In this document: positions 1 to 10,692 of the stretch, in pieces | Layout: every line of letters begins with the position of its first letter | How positions within the stretch are numbered: the first letter of the stretch is position 1 | Source: Cavia porcellus | Taxonomy: Eukaryota; Chordata; Mammalia; Rodentia; Caviidae | Reading direction: 5' to 3' | Length of the DNA stretch: 64,000 nucleotides | NCBI RefSeq assembly: GCF_034190915.1 | Contig: NW_026947486.1 | Location: 75,186,044-75,250,043 of the forward strand | Notes under the pieces: generated by a model | Databases searched by the model: none | The model's input: the letters and a program-made list of their open reading frames with translations, nothing else | Told to the model about the DNA's origin: nothing | Made by a program: the position numbers and the translations under genes

Positions 1-1239
1 TCCTGTGGCATTAATTACCTTACATAATGTACGTGCCTACAGAATATCCATTAATCATTTTGTAGGCTTTAATTTTTACTTTTTTTCTTGTTTTATTCTT
101 AAACCAGAGTAAGCAGTTATCTTAGAAGACAGAAAAAAATATGCACAAAAAATTATATGTCAGAAGGACAGCAGATATCAGAAGGTTGACCACTATAATT
201 TGGTCTAAAGGAATAAGGAATTGAAGTAAAGACACTGTGTTCCTTTCCTTAGAATATGTCAACAGTTGCAAAAATTTTGCAAGCAGTGCTTCATTCTTCT
301 TCGTATTTCCCAGATATAAGATCATTACCTGAATGGTGGTACTTACAAAGAATAACAGAGGACTGCCCATTGGCTCTATTTATGCGTTTTCTGTGTAGTA
401 TGAAGTAAGTCATATTGTCACCTCTCACCTTGAATCTTTCTCAAATACAAAAATATAAACAGCAGTGTTTCAGGAGCTTTCTACAATGAAATGGAATAAA
501 GGGACATTAGAGCAAGAGAATGACATATTAAACTCTTTATAATATTTAAAATTAATTTTTCTCCTGAAATGGCAACAGTTTTTTTTTAAATAAATACATT
601 TATTTATAGCACATATGATAAATTTCTCAATTGCATATTTTTTCAGGTAAGGTATTTATAAACTAGAAACATGCAAACACTGGAGAAAATGGGACAGACT
701 GTTTTTAAAACAAAAATCTTCTGAGTTACTTTGCCCAGAAGCTATTATTTTCTAATAATAAAAATGAAAACAATGGAGACAAAATTGTTACAAAATAGTT
801 CTTTTCATAAGGAGAAATTGTTATTTACAATACTTTGGGATCAGTTAAAATAGACAGATCTTAAGCAAATTTTTAAGCTTGCTAGATAAAGTGATAACTA
901 AAATGTAAAGTAAGAGAAACTGCACAAAATTAATTTGATATGCATAACAAAAATAAAACAAAATTGGGGAAGATAAGAAGTATTAAGTGGGAGTTTTTAA
1001 TAACAAAGAAGGGTGTTAAAAGCACAGAGTTTCAGCAAAGACTTAAGAGAAAACAAAGTGATGATCAAATAGACTTACATGTTGCAAAATAGGCCAAAAT
1101 ATACTAAGATGCTGTGCAATGCTAGTTAGATATTTTTTAAAGGACCTGCTAGCAAAAAGTACATCATCATGTTATATAAGGAAAAACCAAATCAATCATT
1201 TCTGCATAAGGTATAAAACCTGTGGCTACAGAGTAAATA
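1..1239. other. AT-rich non-coding stretch, unclassified
   Basis: No long reading frame, RNA gene or recognisable repeat family is visible. The stretch is AT-rich with scattered homopolymer runs. It may contain very old repeats that I cannot recognise by eye. Confidence 0.4.
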
Positions 1240-1535
1240 AACCATGGGGAAAGTATATGGAATGAGCTGGAGTGAGTGTGTGAGGGCAAAAGTACACATT
1301 TCCAATGGGACAGGTAGAGGCATATTTAGAAACAATCAAAACTGTGTTTTCCCTCACTGCTGGGGGTGCAGCTTGGTACTCCCTGGATTTGAATTTACAA
1401 TATTACCAACCCCTGAAAAAGCTAATGGGAAAAAGTGTTGTTCTTAACTTAGAACTCGTAAGAGCTCTTCCAAGAACCAACAAATGTAACCTAAGAAGAT
1501 AAAGAATTTGCAGTTAAAATCTAGTCGCAGATTAC
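1240..1535. other. Unclassified segment with short overlapping frames
   Basis: Slightly less AT-rich than its surroundings. Two overlapping plus-strand frames of about 65 codons occur here, but neither shows a motif I recognise and neither extends further. I do not call a gene. It could be a fragment of an unknown repeat. Confidence 0.3.
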
Positions 1536-1551
1536 AAGATCACACAGATCA

Positions 1552-1695
1552 AATCACAGTATCAAAGAATACAAGGTGGACATTCAAACAGGGATATGTT
1601 TTTTTTTTTTTTTGTAGTTCTGTATTACGTGTACCCTTACACCGCTTTGTTTTGTTTTGTGTTTTTCTCTTTTTCCTCTTAAATAAATAAAAAAA
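1552..1695 (+). mobile_element. 5'-truncated L1/half-L1 3' end with perfect target duplication
   Basis: A 144-bp insertion flanked by identical 16-bp copies of AAGATCACACAGATCA (1536-1551 and 1696-1711). Its last ~70 bases, from the TGTA..GTACCCTT motif through a T-rich run to the AAATAAATAAAA tail, match the 3' ends of the half-L1s at 11900-11976 and 60680-60754. This is what L1-machinery retrotransposition with severe 5' truncation produces. The perfect duplication suggests a relatively young event. Confidence 0.75.
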
Positions 1696-1829
1696 AAGAT
1701 CACACAGATCATGTTCCATTTCCAGTACTGGTACTGCTCCTTTGTATAGAAATAATATTAGTACCTCTAACAGATGTAAACTCTGGAATATGAATACTTA
1801 AAGAACACAAGTACATCAGATGAGATCTA

Positions 1830-2445
1830 CTTTTTTTCTGTTTTGAGTTTTATTACTTTGGAAAATACATATGACATAAAATATAACATTTATACTATTC
1901 TAAATTGTACAATTGAATGGGATTTAGTGTATTCATAGTATTCTGTAACCATCACCATTATCTAGATCTGAAATGCTTTATCACTGCGAAAGGAAACCCT
2001 GAAATCTATTATTAGTCACTTTCTATTTCTCCATCTTCCCAGCTTCTAATAACTTGCTACTTTATTTGCTTATCCTACATAATTAACATAAATTAATGCA
2101 TACAAAGTATGCCTTTTTCTAAGTTCTTTCACTGTGTGATGTTTTCATGGCTCACCCCTTTTATAACCTGTATCAGTATGCAATTCTTTTTAATAGCTGA
2201 ATAATATTCCATCGTGTGAACATAGCACATTTTATTTGGCATTTACTTATTAGATATTTGACTACTATGAATAAAACTATGCAACATTTTTATATGAATC
2301 ATAATAATTTACACATCTTTCAATTCTTTTTTGCTTGCAACAAAGAGTAGAATTGCTAGACCTTATAAAACTTTTATAAATTGTTAAGGAAACAACAGAC
2401 TGATTCTCTCAACTGCATGATTTTACATTCCCAGCAGCCATACGT
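1830..2445 (-). mobile_element. Old L1 (L1M-type) 3' end, antisense
   Basis: The plus strand reads as the complement of a mammalian L1 ORF2 3' end and 3' UTR. Landmarks are the GTAACCATCACCATTAT segment, the 'TAGCTGAATAATATTCCAT' segment at about 2197, and the following 'actactatgaataaaactatg' block. Many substitutions place it among old L1M-type copies. It carries no open frame. Confidence 0.65.
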
Positions 2446-2454
2446 GAGAGAGTT

Positions 2455-2880
2455 TCTCTAGATACTTGCCATCTGTCATGGATTGGATCTAAAATCTCTT
2501 CTGAGAACTTCATATGTTCAGAAGTGGGGATTTGGGATGTAATTGAAAACTGGGGGTGTTGTGCTCATCAGTGTATCAGTACACTGAATACCTCATAGTT
2601 GACTTGGTGTTAGGAGATGGGGCCTGATTGAAAGAGCTGGATTACTGGAATTATGCTCTAGAATGGTTTGACTTCCTTCTTGCCATCCCCTTTCTGTATT
2701 TCGTGGCTACTGTAAGGTGAACAGCTATTTTATACCATTTACTTCTACCATGCTATTCTGCCTTGGAGCCAACAAAAAGTCTGGAACAAAATCTGTAGAA
2801 AATCATGAAAAAAGATAAACTCCCATACCTTTAAGTTGCAGGTGACAGGTAATTTCGTCCCAGTCACAGGAAAGTGACTA
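2455..2880. repeat. Possible MaLR-type LTR relic (uncertain)
   Basis: The segment has the pattern of old mammalian LTR relics, with blocks such as GGAGATGGGGCCTGATTG and TTTGGGATGTAATTG. I cannot place it in a family, and no terminal repeats or target duplications are clear. It might equally be another old medium-reiterated repeat. Confidence 0.3.
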
Positions 2881-3271
2881 GTGTATCATCATTTGTTGCT
2901 ATCTGTATTTTTTATATCCATTCTAGTGTTTATAACTTGGTATGTCACTGTGGTTTGGATTGGCACTTTCCCAGTGATTAATTATGTTGATTATCTTTCC
3001 TTATGCTTGTTGACCATGTGTCAATTTTCTCTGGAAAAATACACTCTGTATAAGAGTTATTTGTAAAATATGGGATACATCATCTGTATTATGTAATATG
3101 TAATATGTATGTATGATACTAGATTCTGATAAGACATTTGATTTGCAAACATTTTCTATCATTCTCTGAGTTTTCTTTTCACTCCCTTGATAGTATGATT
3201 TGATGTAAAAAAAAAAAGGTTTGATTTTTATAAGCATCATTTTTTTGTGCTTGGATTAGAATTCATGACCT

Positions 3272-3374
3272 AGGGGCTGGGGATTTAGCTCAGAGGCATA
3301 AGTACCTGCCTTGCAAGCATGCGGTTGTGAGTTCAATCCCCGGTACCAGTAAAAAAAAAAAAAAATTACTTTAC
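3272..3374 (+). mobile_element. ID-like SINE (tRNA-Ala derived)
   Basis: Starts GGGGCTGGGGATTTAGCTCA and carries a polymerase III A box (TTAGCTCAGAGG) and B box (GTTCAATCC), followed by a short A-rich tail. The anticodon loop CTTGCAA sits on a short stem. The 12-bp AATTCATGACCT at 3260-3271 recurs at 3375-3386 as the target duplication. Confidence 0.85.
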
Positions 3375-3429
3375 AATTCATGACCTGGTGTTTGCCAGAC
3401 AGGTGCTGTGCTACTGAGCTATATTTCTG

Positions 3430-3596
3430 GTCCTATAATATCCTTTAAAAATTATAATGAACATAAAATTTATATATTGACCATATGGTTGATATAGATA
3501 AAGGGAAAATTCATGTCATTTGAAACAACATAGATGAACCTGGAATCTATTATGTTAAGTGAAATGAGCCAGGTGCAGAAAAACAAATAACACCTT
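3430..3596 (+). mobile_element. Old L1 (L1M-type) 3' end, first part
   Basis: Contains the ORF2-terminal landmark of mammalian L1s, in which a 'catagatgaacctggaa' block is followed by 'gttaagtgaaatgagccaggtgcagaaa'. The L1 resumes at about 4128 after an LTR-like relic and a B1-like SINE. No open frame remains. Confidence 0.6.
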
Positions 3597-3840
3597 CCAG
3601 GGTTTGGATAAGGTCTCCCAAAGCTCATGTGTTAAAGGATTGACGCCCTTGGTGGTAATTCAGGGGAGTAGTAGAACCTTTAGGAGGTGAGGCCTTATGG
3701 AGGTCTTTAGATTATTGGAAGAGGCATTTTTGAAGGCAACTGTGGTATCTGGATCTCCTTCTCTGTCTTTTTTTCCTGGATCAAATTTTAAGTGGTTTGC
3801 TCAGCCATGCATCCCTTTTACTAGAGGCCTAAAACTTAAA
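3597..3840 (+). repeat. Possible MaLR-type LTR relic interrupting an L1
   Basis: Contains blocks seen in MaLR/MST-type LTRs: GGTCTCCCAAAGCTCATGTG, then GAACCTTTAGGAGGTGAGGCC, then 'ggtctttagattattgg'. It lies between two halves of one L1 3' end, so it inserted later than that L1. The family assignment is from memory and uncertain. Confidence 0.35.
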
Positions 3841-3984
3841 GTAACATGTTCTTAGACTAAAATTTCCAGAACCTGAGACAAACAAACCTGTTCACTTTGT
3901 AAGTTAATTGTCTCAGGTATTTTGACAAAATGATAGAAGACTAACAAACTACTCATATATGTGGAATCTGAGAAAATTAAAACC

Positions 3985-4127
3985 CACCAGGCATGGTGGT
4001 GAACACCTAGAATCCCAGCATTCAGAAGGCAGAGGCAGGAGGACACCATGAGTTCAAAGCCAATTTAGGTTACAGAGTGAGTTCAAGGTCAGCCTGAATA
4101 ACATAGTGAGACTCTATCTCAAAAAAA
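3985..4127 (+). mobile_element. B1-like SINE (7SL-derived)
   Basis: Shows the 7SL/B1 signature: CCAGGCATGGTGGTGAACAC, then AATCCCAGCATTCAGAAGGC, then 'gaggcaggagga', ending GAGACTCTATCTCAAAAAAA. The middle contains a second 'gagttcaaggtcagcctg' copy after 'gagttcaaagccaattt', the internal duplication typical of rodent B1 monomers. It is inserted within an old L1 3' end. Confidence 0.85.
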
Positions 4128-4439
4128 TCATAAAAGTAGAAAGTAAAATGATGATTACCTATGGATTGTGTTAGTAGGATGCAGGATAGATTGGTGAGAG
4201 GATATACAATTTCAGTTCCAGGAAAAAGATAAGATACAGAGTTCTATTTTATACTATGGCGACTACAATTAACAATAAAATATTATGTACTTAAAATTGA
4301 CAAGAAAGTGGATTTAAGTATTGTTAATTCAAAAAAGATGATTAAAGCAATACATTTGTTCAATTTCTTGATTTAGCCATGTTACAATGCAATTATCTAT
4401 TCAAAGTCACTTGTGCACCACAAATATATACATAACTAA
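4128..4439 (+). mobile_element. Old L1 (L1M-type) 3' UTR, second part
   Basis: Continues the L1 of 3430-3596. It matches the remembered order of an L1M 3' UTR: a 'tagaaagtaaaatgatgattacc' block, 'ctacaattaacaataa', then 'ttgatttagccatgttacaatg'. It is non-coding and heavily mutated. Confidence 0.55.
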
Positions 4440-4580
4440 CTATAGTAAATTGCTTGGTCACACAGTTACTAACTGGTAATACTGGAATTTGAACAGAAGC
4501 AGTCTCTTAGAATCCAAACATGTAATCACTATCCTCTAAGCAGTCTCTTAGAATCCAAATACGTAAACACTATCCTCTAC
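4440..4580 (+). mobile_element. MIR SINE tail with a 41-bp tandem duplication
   Basis: The sequence 'ttggtcacacagttactaactggtaatactggaatttgaac' split across 4455-4494 corresponds to the 3' half of an ancient MIR. Its end is duplicated in tandem: 4498-4538 and 4539-4579 are 41-bp copies beginning AGCAGTCTCTTAGAATCC that differ at three positions. Confidence 0.6.
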
Positions 4581-5554
4581 AGTCTTTCATATTAGATAAT
4601 AATATCTTAGTTAAGCGTAAAAGTTGTCTCCACTGTAAGGAAGAGGGACAAAGACAAATATTAAACACATTATGCACTGATCATCAAAGCTAATTAAAGT
4701 AATGTGATCAGCAGAGCTAAACCACAATGATCATGGTGCTTTCCCTTCCATATGTGAAGCAAAATGATCAGTTAAACCGTAAATTTATGACTATTGAGGT
4801 CAATGACAAGGAAAACCTAATGTCTCTTTTAGGGAGATAGCCAAACTGTTCATTTCAAGAAAAAGATTCAGAAATATAAAAATATAGGCGAGAGTCAAAT
4901 ATTAGGGCCTGTGTATTATTTTACCATAATCAAAGCATCATTTGAAAGATGGCAGAGTAAGATGATGGTTGAGTAAATCCTCCCATGATGGTCTCGTCAT
5001 AGACACACCCATTGAAACAACTGTTTATAAACAAAAGTATATTCACAAGAGCTCAGAAAGCCAGTGAGAGACAACAGGACATAGTTTTAGTATAATACAA
5101 AGAAAAGGTGCATTGAAGAAGACAAAAAAGAAAGAATTGTCAGTGTTCCCTCTTACCCAATTCCAAATAGCATGATGAGAGAAGCCATCCAATTTTAGGA
5201 GGAGAAGGAATTAAATCCAAACCTTAGACTTCAAAAGAGTCCAAAACTATGAAACTCAGCATGGTGTAAGGCCCAGGATCCATATGCCCAAGGGCAATAT
5301 TTGCAGACTCACCAATGGAACTGCATTAACCAGCTGCCTGACTACCTATACTACCCTATCTCCAGAGGAGAGTAGGGAACAAATTTCTAACCATTGTGAA
5401 ACAGGGCATGAACACTAGCACAGGACTTTACACTACAGCTCAGAGCCGGGTCTGCATTTTGAGACTATGAGCCCGACTCAGCAATAGACAGCCCATAGCT
5501 GAGGCAGTAGAATTGCAAGTTCAAGCCCATCCCCTGCAACTTAGGAACTTAACA

Positions 5555-5628
5555 AGACTATGCCTAAGCCTCATGCTTAGTTCTGGAATTACAGGTGTAT
5601 GCCACCATACTTGGCATAACAGGAAACT
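5555..5628 (-). mobile_element. B1-like SINE fragment
   Basis: The plus strand contains GGAATTACAGGTGTATGCCA followed by 'ccatacttggc', the complement of the B1/7SL 5' end. Only about half of a monomer is recognisable. Confidence 0.45.
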
Positions 5629-5984
5629 TTTTTTACTCTCTATATTGGTCTGCTAAGATTAATATTAATCTTAGTAAATGACAATTGAAATGGACAAGAG
5701 TTTTTTTGATAAGAGCCCCAAAGCACAGTAAATTAAAGTAAAAATACATCAATGGAATTACATCAAACTGAAAAGCTTCTTCTCAGCAAAGGAAATAATC
5801 AACAATTTGCAGAATAAAGAGATAGTTTAAGAATGAGAGAGAATATTTTGCAAACTCTACTTCTAAAAGGGGGTTTAATATCTAGAAAATATATGAAATT
5901 CAGAAACCATATTAAAAGGCCATATAATCTGATTTTAAAATGTGGAGTATACAAAAAATTTTATTTTTTAAAAAAAATTAGTTA

Positions 5985-6080
5985 TCGATTTATTTATGTA
6001 TTTTTGTTACCAGCAATTGAACTCACAACCTCATGCTTGTGAGGTTGAGACTCTGTTGTTGATCTGTAACACCAGCCCTA
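5985..6080 (-). mobile_element. ID-like SINE, degenerate
   Basis: On the minus strand it reads CTAGGGCTGG, then a degraded A box, then GAGTTCAATTGCTGG for the B-box side. It shows more substitutions than the other ID copies here and lies inside the old L1 of 4930-6625. Confidence 0.55.
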
Positions 6081-6625
6081 GAGAAACAATTTTTCAAAAG
6101 AGATATAAAAGGGCTCAACAGGTACATGAGAAAAATGCTCAAAACCATTAGTCATCAGAAAAATGCAAATCATAGCAACCATGAAATATTACCTCACACC
6201 TATAAGAGTTGCAACTACAAAATGAGATTTAAAAAATTAGTGCTGGTAAGAATGTGGAGAAAAAAGAACATTTGCACTCTATTGATAGGACTATAGAATA
6301 TGTTTGTACAGCCCATTATGTAAAATGGCATGGATGGCTCTAAACATTTTTAAAACAGAACTTCTTTATGATACAGCAATTGTGCTACTGGGTATATACC
6401 CAAAAGTAACTGCACTCTCACACTCACCACAAAATTATTCACAATACCAAAGAAATGAAAACAATCTAAGTGTCCATCAACTTATGAGTGAATAAAGAAA
6501 CTGTAGAAACATACATGTGGAATACAATGCAGTCTTTTAAAACCATTCATTTGAGAAAACATAGAGGAACCTGCAGAACATGGTATTAAACCAAATAAAG
6601 CAGGTACAGAAAGATACTGCATAAT

Positions 6626-7417
6626 CAAGCAAGCCCAGACTGGGGACCAATGCAACGAGCGGTCTGCCATGGGACTGGAAGAGACAGACCTCACCTTCTC
6701 CTAGTAAGTCAACACCATTCATAAACCAGGGATAGACAGAAGAAAACCATACCAGCAATCAAGCCCAGTCTAGAAGCCAGTGTCATGCGTAGGCCACTGC
6801 CAGACTGGAATAGACAGACTCCAGCTCCTTCTGGCAAAGAAGTACCACCCCCACCCCCACTCCCAATATAAGTGACAGGCTTTTCTGGAGAAAACAGGTG
6901 ATGATAACTATGTAAGTGAAATACAGTTGGATGACTGGTGATTTGGTGTTCCACTAACATTACAGGTCTATTGCCAATGGTCTGATCATGGACTCATAGA
7001 ACAGGGGTACACAGTGTGGTATCTAGAGGGAATCTCCTGAGGATTGCAGCTACTGTTGATTACTATAATCTTGTTTGAGAAGTCCTATATCTTTTCCATT
7101 GTTTTGTTGGGTTAGGTTTTGTTCTTTTTTGTTTGGCTTGATTATGTCAAATCCGATGGCAGGAACAGCTATTTCAAAGATAGATGTATTATGATAGAAA
7201 TTCTGGATTTACTATGGCTTATTTTGAAGTCCTTTATTGAATTCATTGTTTTGTTTTTATAGTTTTCTATTGCATTCTGTTTTATTTGATTTTTATTATG
7301 TCGCAAGTTATCTGTAGCTATGTTGAGGATATCAAAAGACATTTTGGTAACTACTATTGTTTTTGTAATATTTTGAAGTCCTGATCTTTAATACTGGTTT
7401 GTTTTAATTAAAAAAAC
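6626..7417 (+). mobile_element. ~0.8 kb composite non-autonomous retroposon, copy 1
   Basis: A 792-bp insertion in an old L1, flanked by near-identical 15-bp sequences (6611-6625 AAGATACTGCATAAT, 7418-7432 AAGATATTGAATAAT; 13 of 15 match). The 5' part is GC-richer and contains a ~127-bp tandem duplication beginning near 6628 and 6754. The 3' part consists of about three degenerate ~130-150-bp AT-rich modules recognised by a 'tttgaagtcct' core, and ends in an A-rich tail. No open frame of significance occurs. The same layout recurs at 8100-8841 and 31885-32738. Confidence 0.7.
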
Positions 7418-7432
7418 AAGATATTGAATAAT

Positions 7433-7790
7433 TTCATGAATATGTGGAATCTAAAAATGTTATTCACATAGAAGTTGAAAGTAGAAAAGTAATTACCAAA
7501 CATCTGGGGGATTAGAGAGGTAAATGTGAAAGGTTACACATGAGCACTAAGTTACAGTTAAATAGCAGTAAGAAGCTCTAGTATGCAATTACTCAGAAAG
7601 TTGATGATAGGTAATATACACTGTGTATCTCAGAAGGCCAGAGGAAAGTAAAAATATGTAACTAATATTTGAGGAGATATGTATGCTGAATCTGTTTACA
7701 TGAAGTATGCAAGTAATGAAACACCACATTCTCCCTTTAATATGCACAGTTTTTATGTTCTTGTGTATTAGTTAAAATGGATTTAAGTTA
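7433..7790 (+). mobile_element. Old L1 3' UTR resuming after insertion
   Basis: Continues the L1 of 4930-6625. The 'atgaatatgtggaatctaaaaa' block at 7437 directly follows, in L1 order, the 'ggtacagaaagata' block at 6603. It ends around 7790 in AT-rich sequence. Confidence 0.55.
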
Positions 7791-8060
7791 AAAGGATAAT
7801 TTAAGGAATTGAGAGAACAAGAAATTTAAAAAATTCTGGAAGTTACTGACAATGACTCTACAATTCAACACAACTTCTAGGACACTGTGAAAACCATCTA
7901 AGATGCAAATTCATTGCAATCAATGCACACATTAAGAAAGCAATGCAAGTCCAAATAAATAACCTTATGAAAAATCTTAACATACTTGAGAAAAACAATA
8001 AACCACCTCAACCCAATATTAAGGAGGGAAACTATTGAGACAAGAAATTAGGACAAAAAA
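7791..8060 (+). mobile_element. Second older L1, ORF2 part 1
   Basis: A region resembling mid-ORF2 of L1: 'gcacacattaagaaagcaatgca' followed by 'aaccttatgaaaaatcttaacat' and 'aaaccacctcaacccaatattaagg'. The L1 continues at 11977 after two nested insertions. Frames are broken. Confidence 0.5.
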
Positions 8061-8099
8061 GTAGAAAAAAAAAATCAGCGAACCAGACACTTGGTACTG

Positions 8100-8841
8100 A
8101 CATCAGCAAGCTAATCCAGTCTGGGAGGCACCACCATGTGTGGAGCCCCAACAGACTGGAACAGCCAGACCCCAGCCCCTTCCAGCATGTGGACTAGCAA
8201 ACAAGAAGTACCATCCCACAGACTCGCCACCCCCACCCCTACTGTAAGTGATGGGATAAGCCAGAGAAACACAGACTGTGATGATAGCTGTGGAGGTGAA
8301 ATACAATTGGATACAACTGGATGTGGTGCTTTGGTGTTTCGCTCACACTGAAGGTCCAGGACGAGTATTCTGATCATGGGTTCAGAGGATAGTGGTATGC
8401 AATATGGCATCCAGGGTGGAATTTCCTTATGAGGGTTGCAGTCATTGTTAATTTCTTATGGACTTGTTTTGGAAGTCCTATATAATTTCCATTGTTATTT
8501 TGGGTTGGGTTTTGTTCTCTTTTGTTTTGTTTGATTATGTCAAATCTGATGGCAGGTGCAACCATTTGAAAGATAGCAAAAACACTATGATAGTAATTTT
8601 GGATTTACTATTGGTTTGTTTTGAGATACTTTATTACATTCATTGCCTTGTTAATTGTTGTTTCTATTCTATTCTGTTCTGTTTGATTTTCATTATGGCT
8701 GAAATTATCTGCAGCTATTTTGAAGTCATCAAAAGGCATTATGGTAAATATTGTTGATTTTGTAATGCTTTTAGGCCTGTATCTCTTACATTGATTTGAT
8801 TTGATTGGTTTTATTTTTTATCCTCTTCAAAATAAAACAAA
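8100..8841 (+). mobile_element. ~0.8 kb composite non-autonomous retroposon, copy 2
   Basis: Shares with copies 1 and 3 the starting motif AGCAAG..CCAGTCTGGG, the 'gacagactgtgatgatagct' block, and the 'tggttcagaggatagtggtatg' block. Three AT-rich modules follow, up to a tail ending AAATAAAACAA. It has only one copy of the GC-richer 5' module where the others have two. Target duplications are obscured because a half-L1 sits directly at its tail. The short plus- and minus-strand frames here have no recognisable motif. Confidence 0.65.
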
Positions 8842-9589
8842 GGACTTCCAGGAGAACATGGCGGACAGATAGCAGCAGCTACGGAGGCTCTCTGAGAGAC
8901 CCAGCTTAGAATCCAGGAATGGTGCAGAGTGAGGAATCCTAAGCAAGAGAGGAGATATGCCCTGCTGACCCAAGAACAAACTGGGCTGAGAGAAACCAAC
9001 TGGGAATGTAATTCCGGTGCTATAACAGGAACAGATAAAGCCTCAGCGTGGAAGCTAGAGCCTGCACCATTGGAAACCGTGATTTGGGTTTCCTGCCACC
9101 GCGGCTGCGTCTGAATTGGCTCTGCAGGGAGAGAGATGGGTGAAAACTCTGAGAACAGGAATCGGAACTGAGTGGAGAGCGGGACAGGCGGGGAGCCGTG
9201 CATCGATCTGCAGTGAGTGAGAGAAACTAGGACTCTTCCACGATCTAGGAGGCTCCAACAGAGGACATTCTGGGACTGGGCAGACTTACCGGAACAAGGT
9301 GCTGTAGTGACATCAGTCAGATATCTCCCTCTCAAGCGGGAGTGGTAAGCAGTGCTTAGCTTACATGACACTACTGGCTGAGACCCAGTAGGCTAGCACA
9401 GCCCAGGTCTCAGCGCCTGAAGGTGACCTGGAGGGGCGGGCCACGCATAGCTGCCCGGTCCCTAACTCCTTGGTGCGCTGTGGTGGGCGGGAACACCTAG
9501 CCGGCGCAATTTAATCAGACTGTGGCCAACAGGGAAGGAAGCTGGGCCTACTATATATGCTTGCATATATAAGGAACAAGGAATATCGG

Positions 9590-10600
9590 AAGAGGGAGCA
9601 ACAAGAAAGGCCTCTCAGCCCCCAATCCTGAGAAACAGGCAATAGCAGACACGACACCAATAGGCATAAAGCACTATCTCCAGAGCCTCATAGACGAGTT
9701 CAGAAATGAAGTTATTAATGACCTGAAGCTAGACATAAGCAGAATAGTTAGAGAAATGCTAAACACCACCCAAGAAAAAAACAGATGGTGGAATGGAAGA
9801 ACAGAAAAAGAAGGGAGAATTGTTTGATGGAGAAAATAGACAAAGCATAGAATATGTGAAGCAGGTTCAAAGAGATTACCAGGAAACTAAAAACGCTATC
9901 GAAAGCTGGCATAACAGCTTGAAAGAAACTAAGGATAGATTATCTGAATTGGAGGCCAGATTTGTAATATGGGAGCATGAAATGAAAAACTTTTTAAAAA
10001 TAACAAAGAAACAAACAGCAATAATACAAAGACTAGAAGATGATAAGAGGATCTATAACTTAAGAATTAAGAACATAAAAGAAGAGGTAGGGACACAAAC
10101 AAATGAACTACAAAAGCTACTCACTGAACTAATCCAGGAGAATTTTCCTAATTTAGCAAAAGGTAAAGATACTCAGATGTATGAAGCATACAGGACCCCA
10201 GCCACCTACAACCCAAACAGAGCTACACCCAGGCATATAATAATCAAAATACTAGAAATCCAATATAAGAACAGAATATTAAAAGCCGTCAGAGACAAGA
10301 AACAGATCACTTACAAGGGAACACCCATCAGAATTACAGCAGACTTCTCGGCACAAACCATCAAGTCATGAAGAGCGTGGGGGTAAATAATTCAAGCTTT
10401 GAAAGATAATCTCCAGCCAAGATTGAGATATCCTGCACAACTATCCCTGGAAATTGATGGGAAAACAAGGTGCTTCCAGGATAAAGAGGAACTAGGAGAA
10501 TATGCAACCACCAATTCAACTCCACAGAGAATACTGCAGGATATTCTAAAAAAGAAAGATACGAAGAATCCAGAAATAGTGGCAGAGAGGCCACAATGAA
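9590..10600 (+). pseudogene. L1 ORF1p-like reading frame, damaged
   Basis: The longest open piece, 9793-10371 (192 codons), shows a glutamine/lysine-rich coiled coil in its first ~90 residues. An RRM-like part follows around residues 85-130 (RLEDDKRIYNLRIKNIKEE), then the C-terminal-domain signature around residues 140-190 (AYRTPATYNPNRATPRHIII, then ITYKGTPIRITADFSAQTIKS). The expected start near 9590 has lost its ATG compared with element B (58077), and there is a frame break before 9793. A stop (10369-10371) interrupts the C-terminal domain, whose last part continues in another frame at 10399-10599. The family product is an RNA-binding chaperone trimer; this copy cannot make it intact. Confidence 0.75.
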
Positions 10601-10692
10601 TGGAGCAGAAAACAAAATGAAGAAGACAAACTGACAACTAATGACAGAAAAAGAGCTCAAGAGAAATGAGGCAGAGAAGATTGGATGATAGT

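Larger units (their letters stand above)
4930..6625 (+). mobile_element. Old sense-strand L1, deleted internally
   Basis: Begins near an L1-type 5' segment (AAGATGGCAGAGTAAGATG at about 4946), then passes to the 3' third of ORF2. ORF2 landmarks are the 'catcaaactgaaaagcttct' block at ~5763, 'ttagtcatcagaaaaatgcaaatca' at ~6150, and 'gcaattgtgctactgggtat' at ~6376. Most of ORF1 and ORF2 is absent. It holds an antisense ID SINE near 6000, and is split at 6626 by a 0.8 kb retroposon before its 3' UTR resumes at 7433. Confidence 0.6.

Noticed and set aside
1244..1502. Frame starting MGQ, reminiscent of a retroviral Gag start
   Set aside because: Only 65 codons, no LTR, primer-binding site or Gag domain nearby. 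The resemblance is limited to three residues.
8811..9371. 186-codon minus-strand frame opposite the half-L1 leader
   Set aside because: Lies in the GC-rich L1-type leader where stops are rare. It has no domain pattern, and no upstream minus-strand promoter or splice site is apparent.
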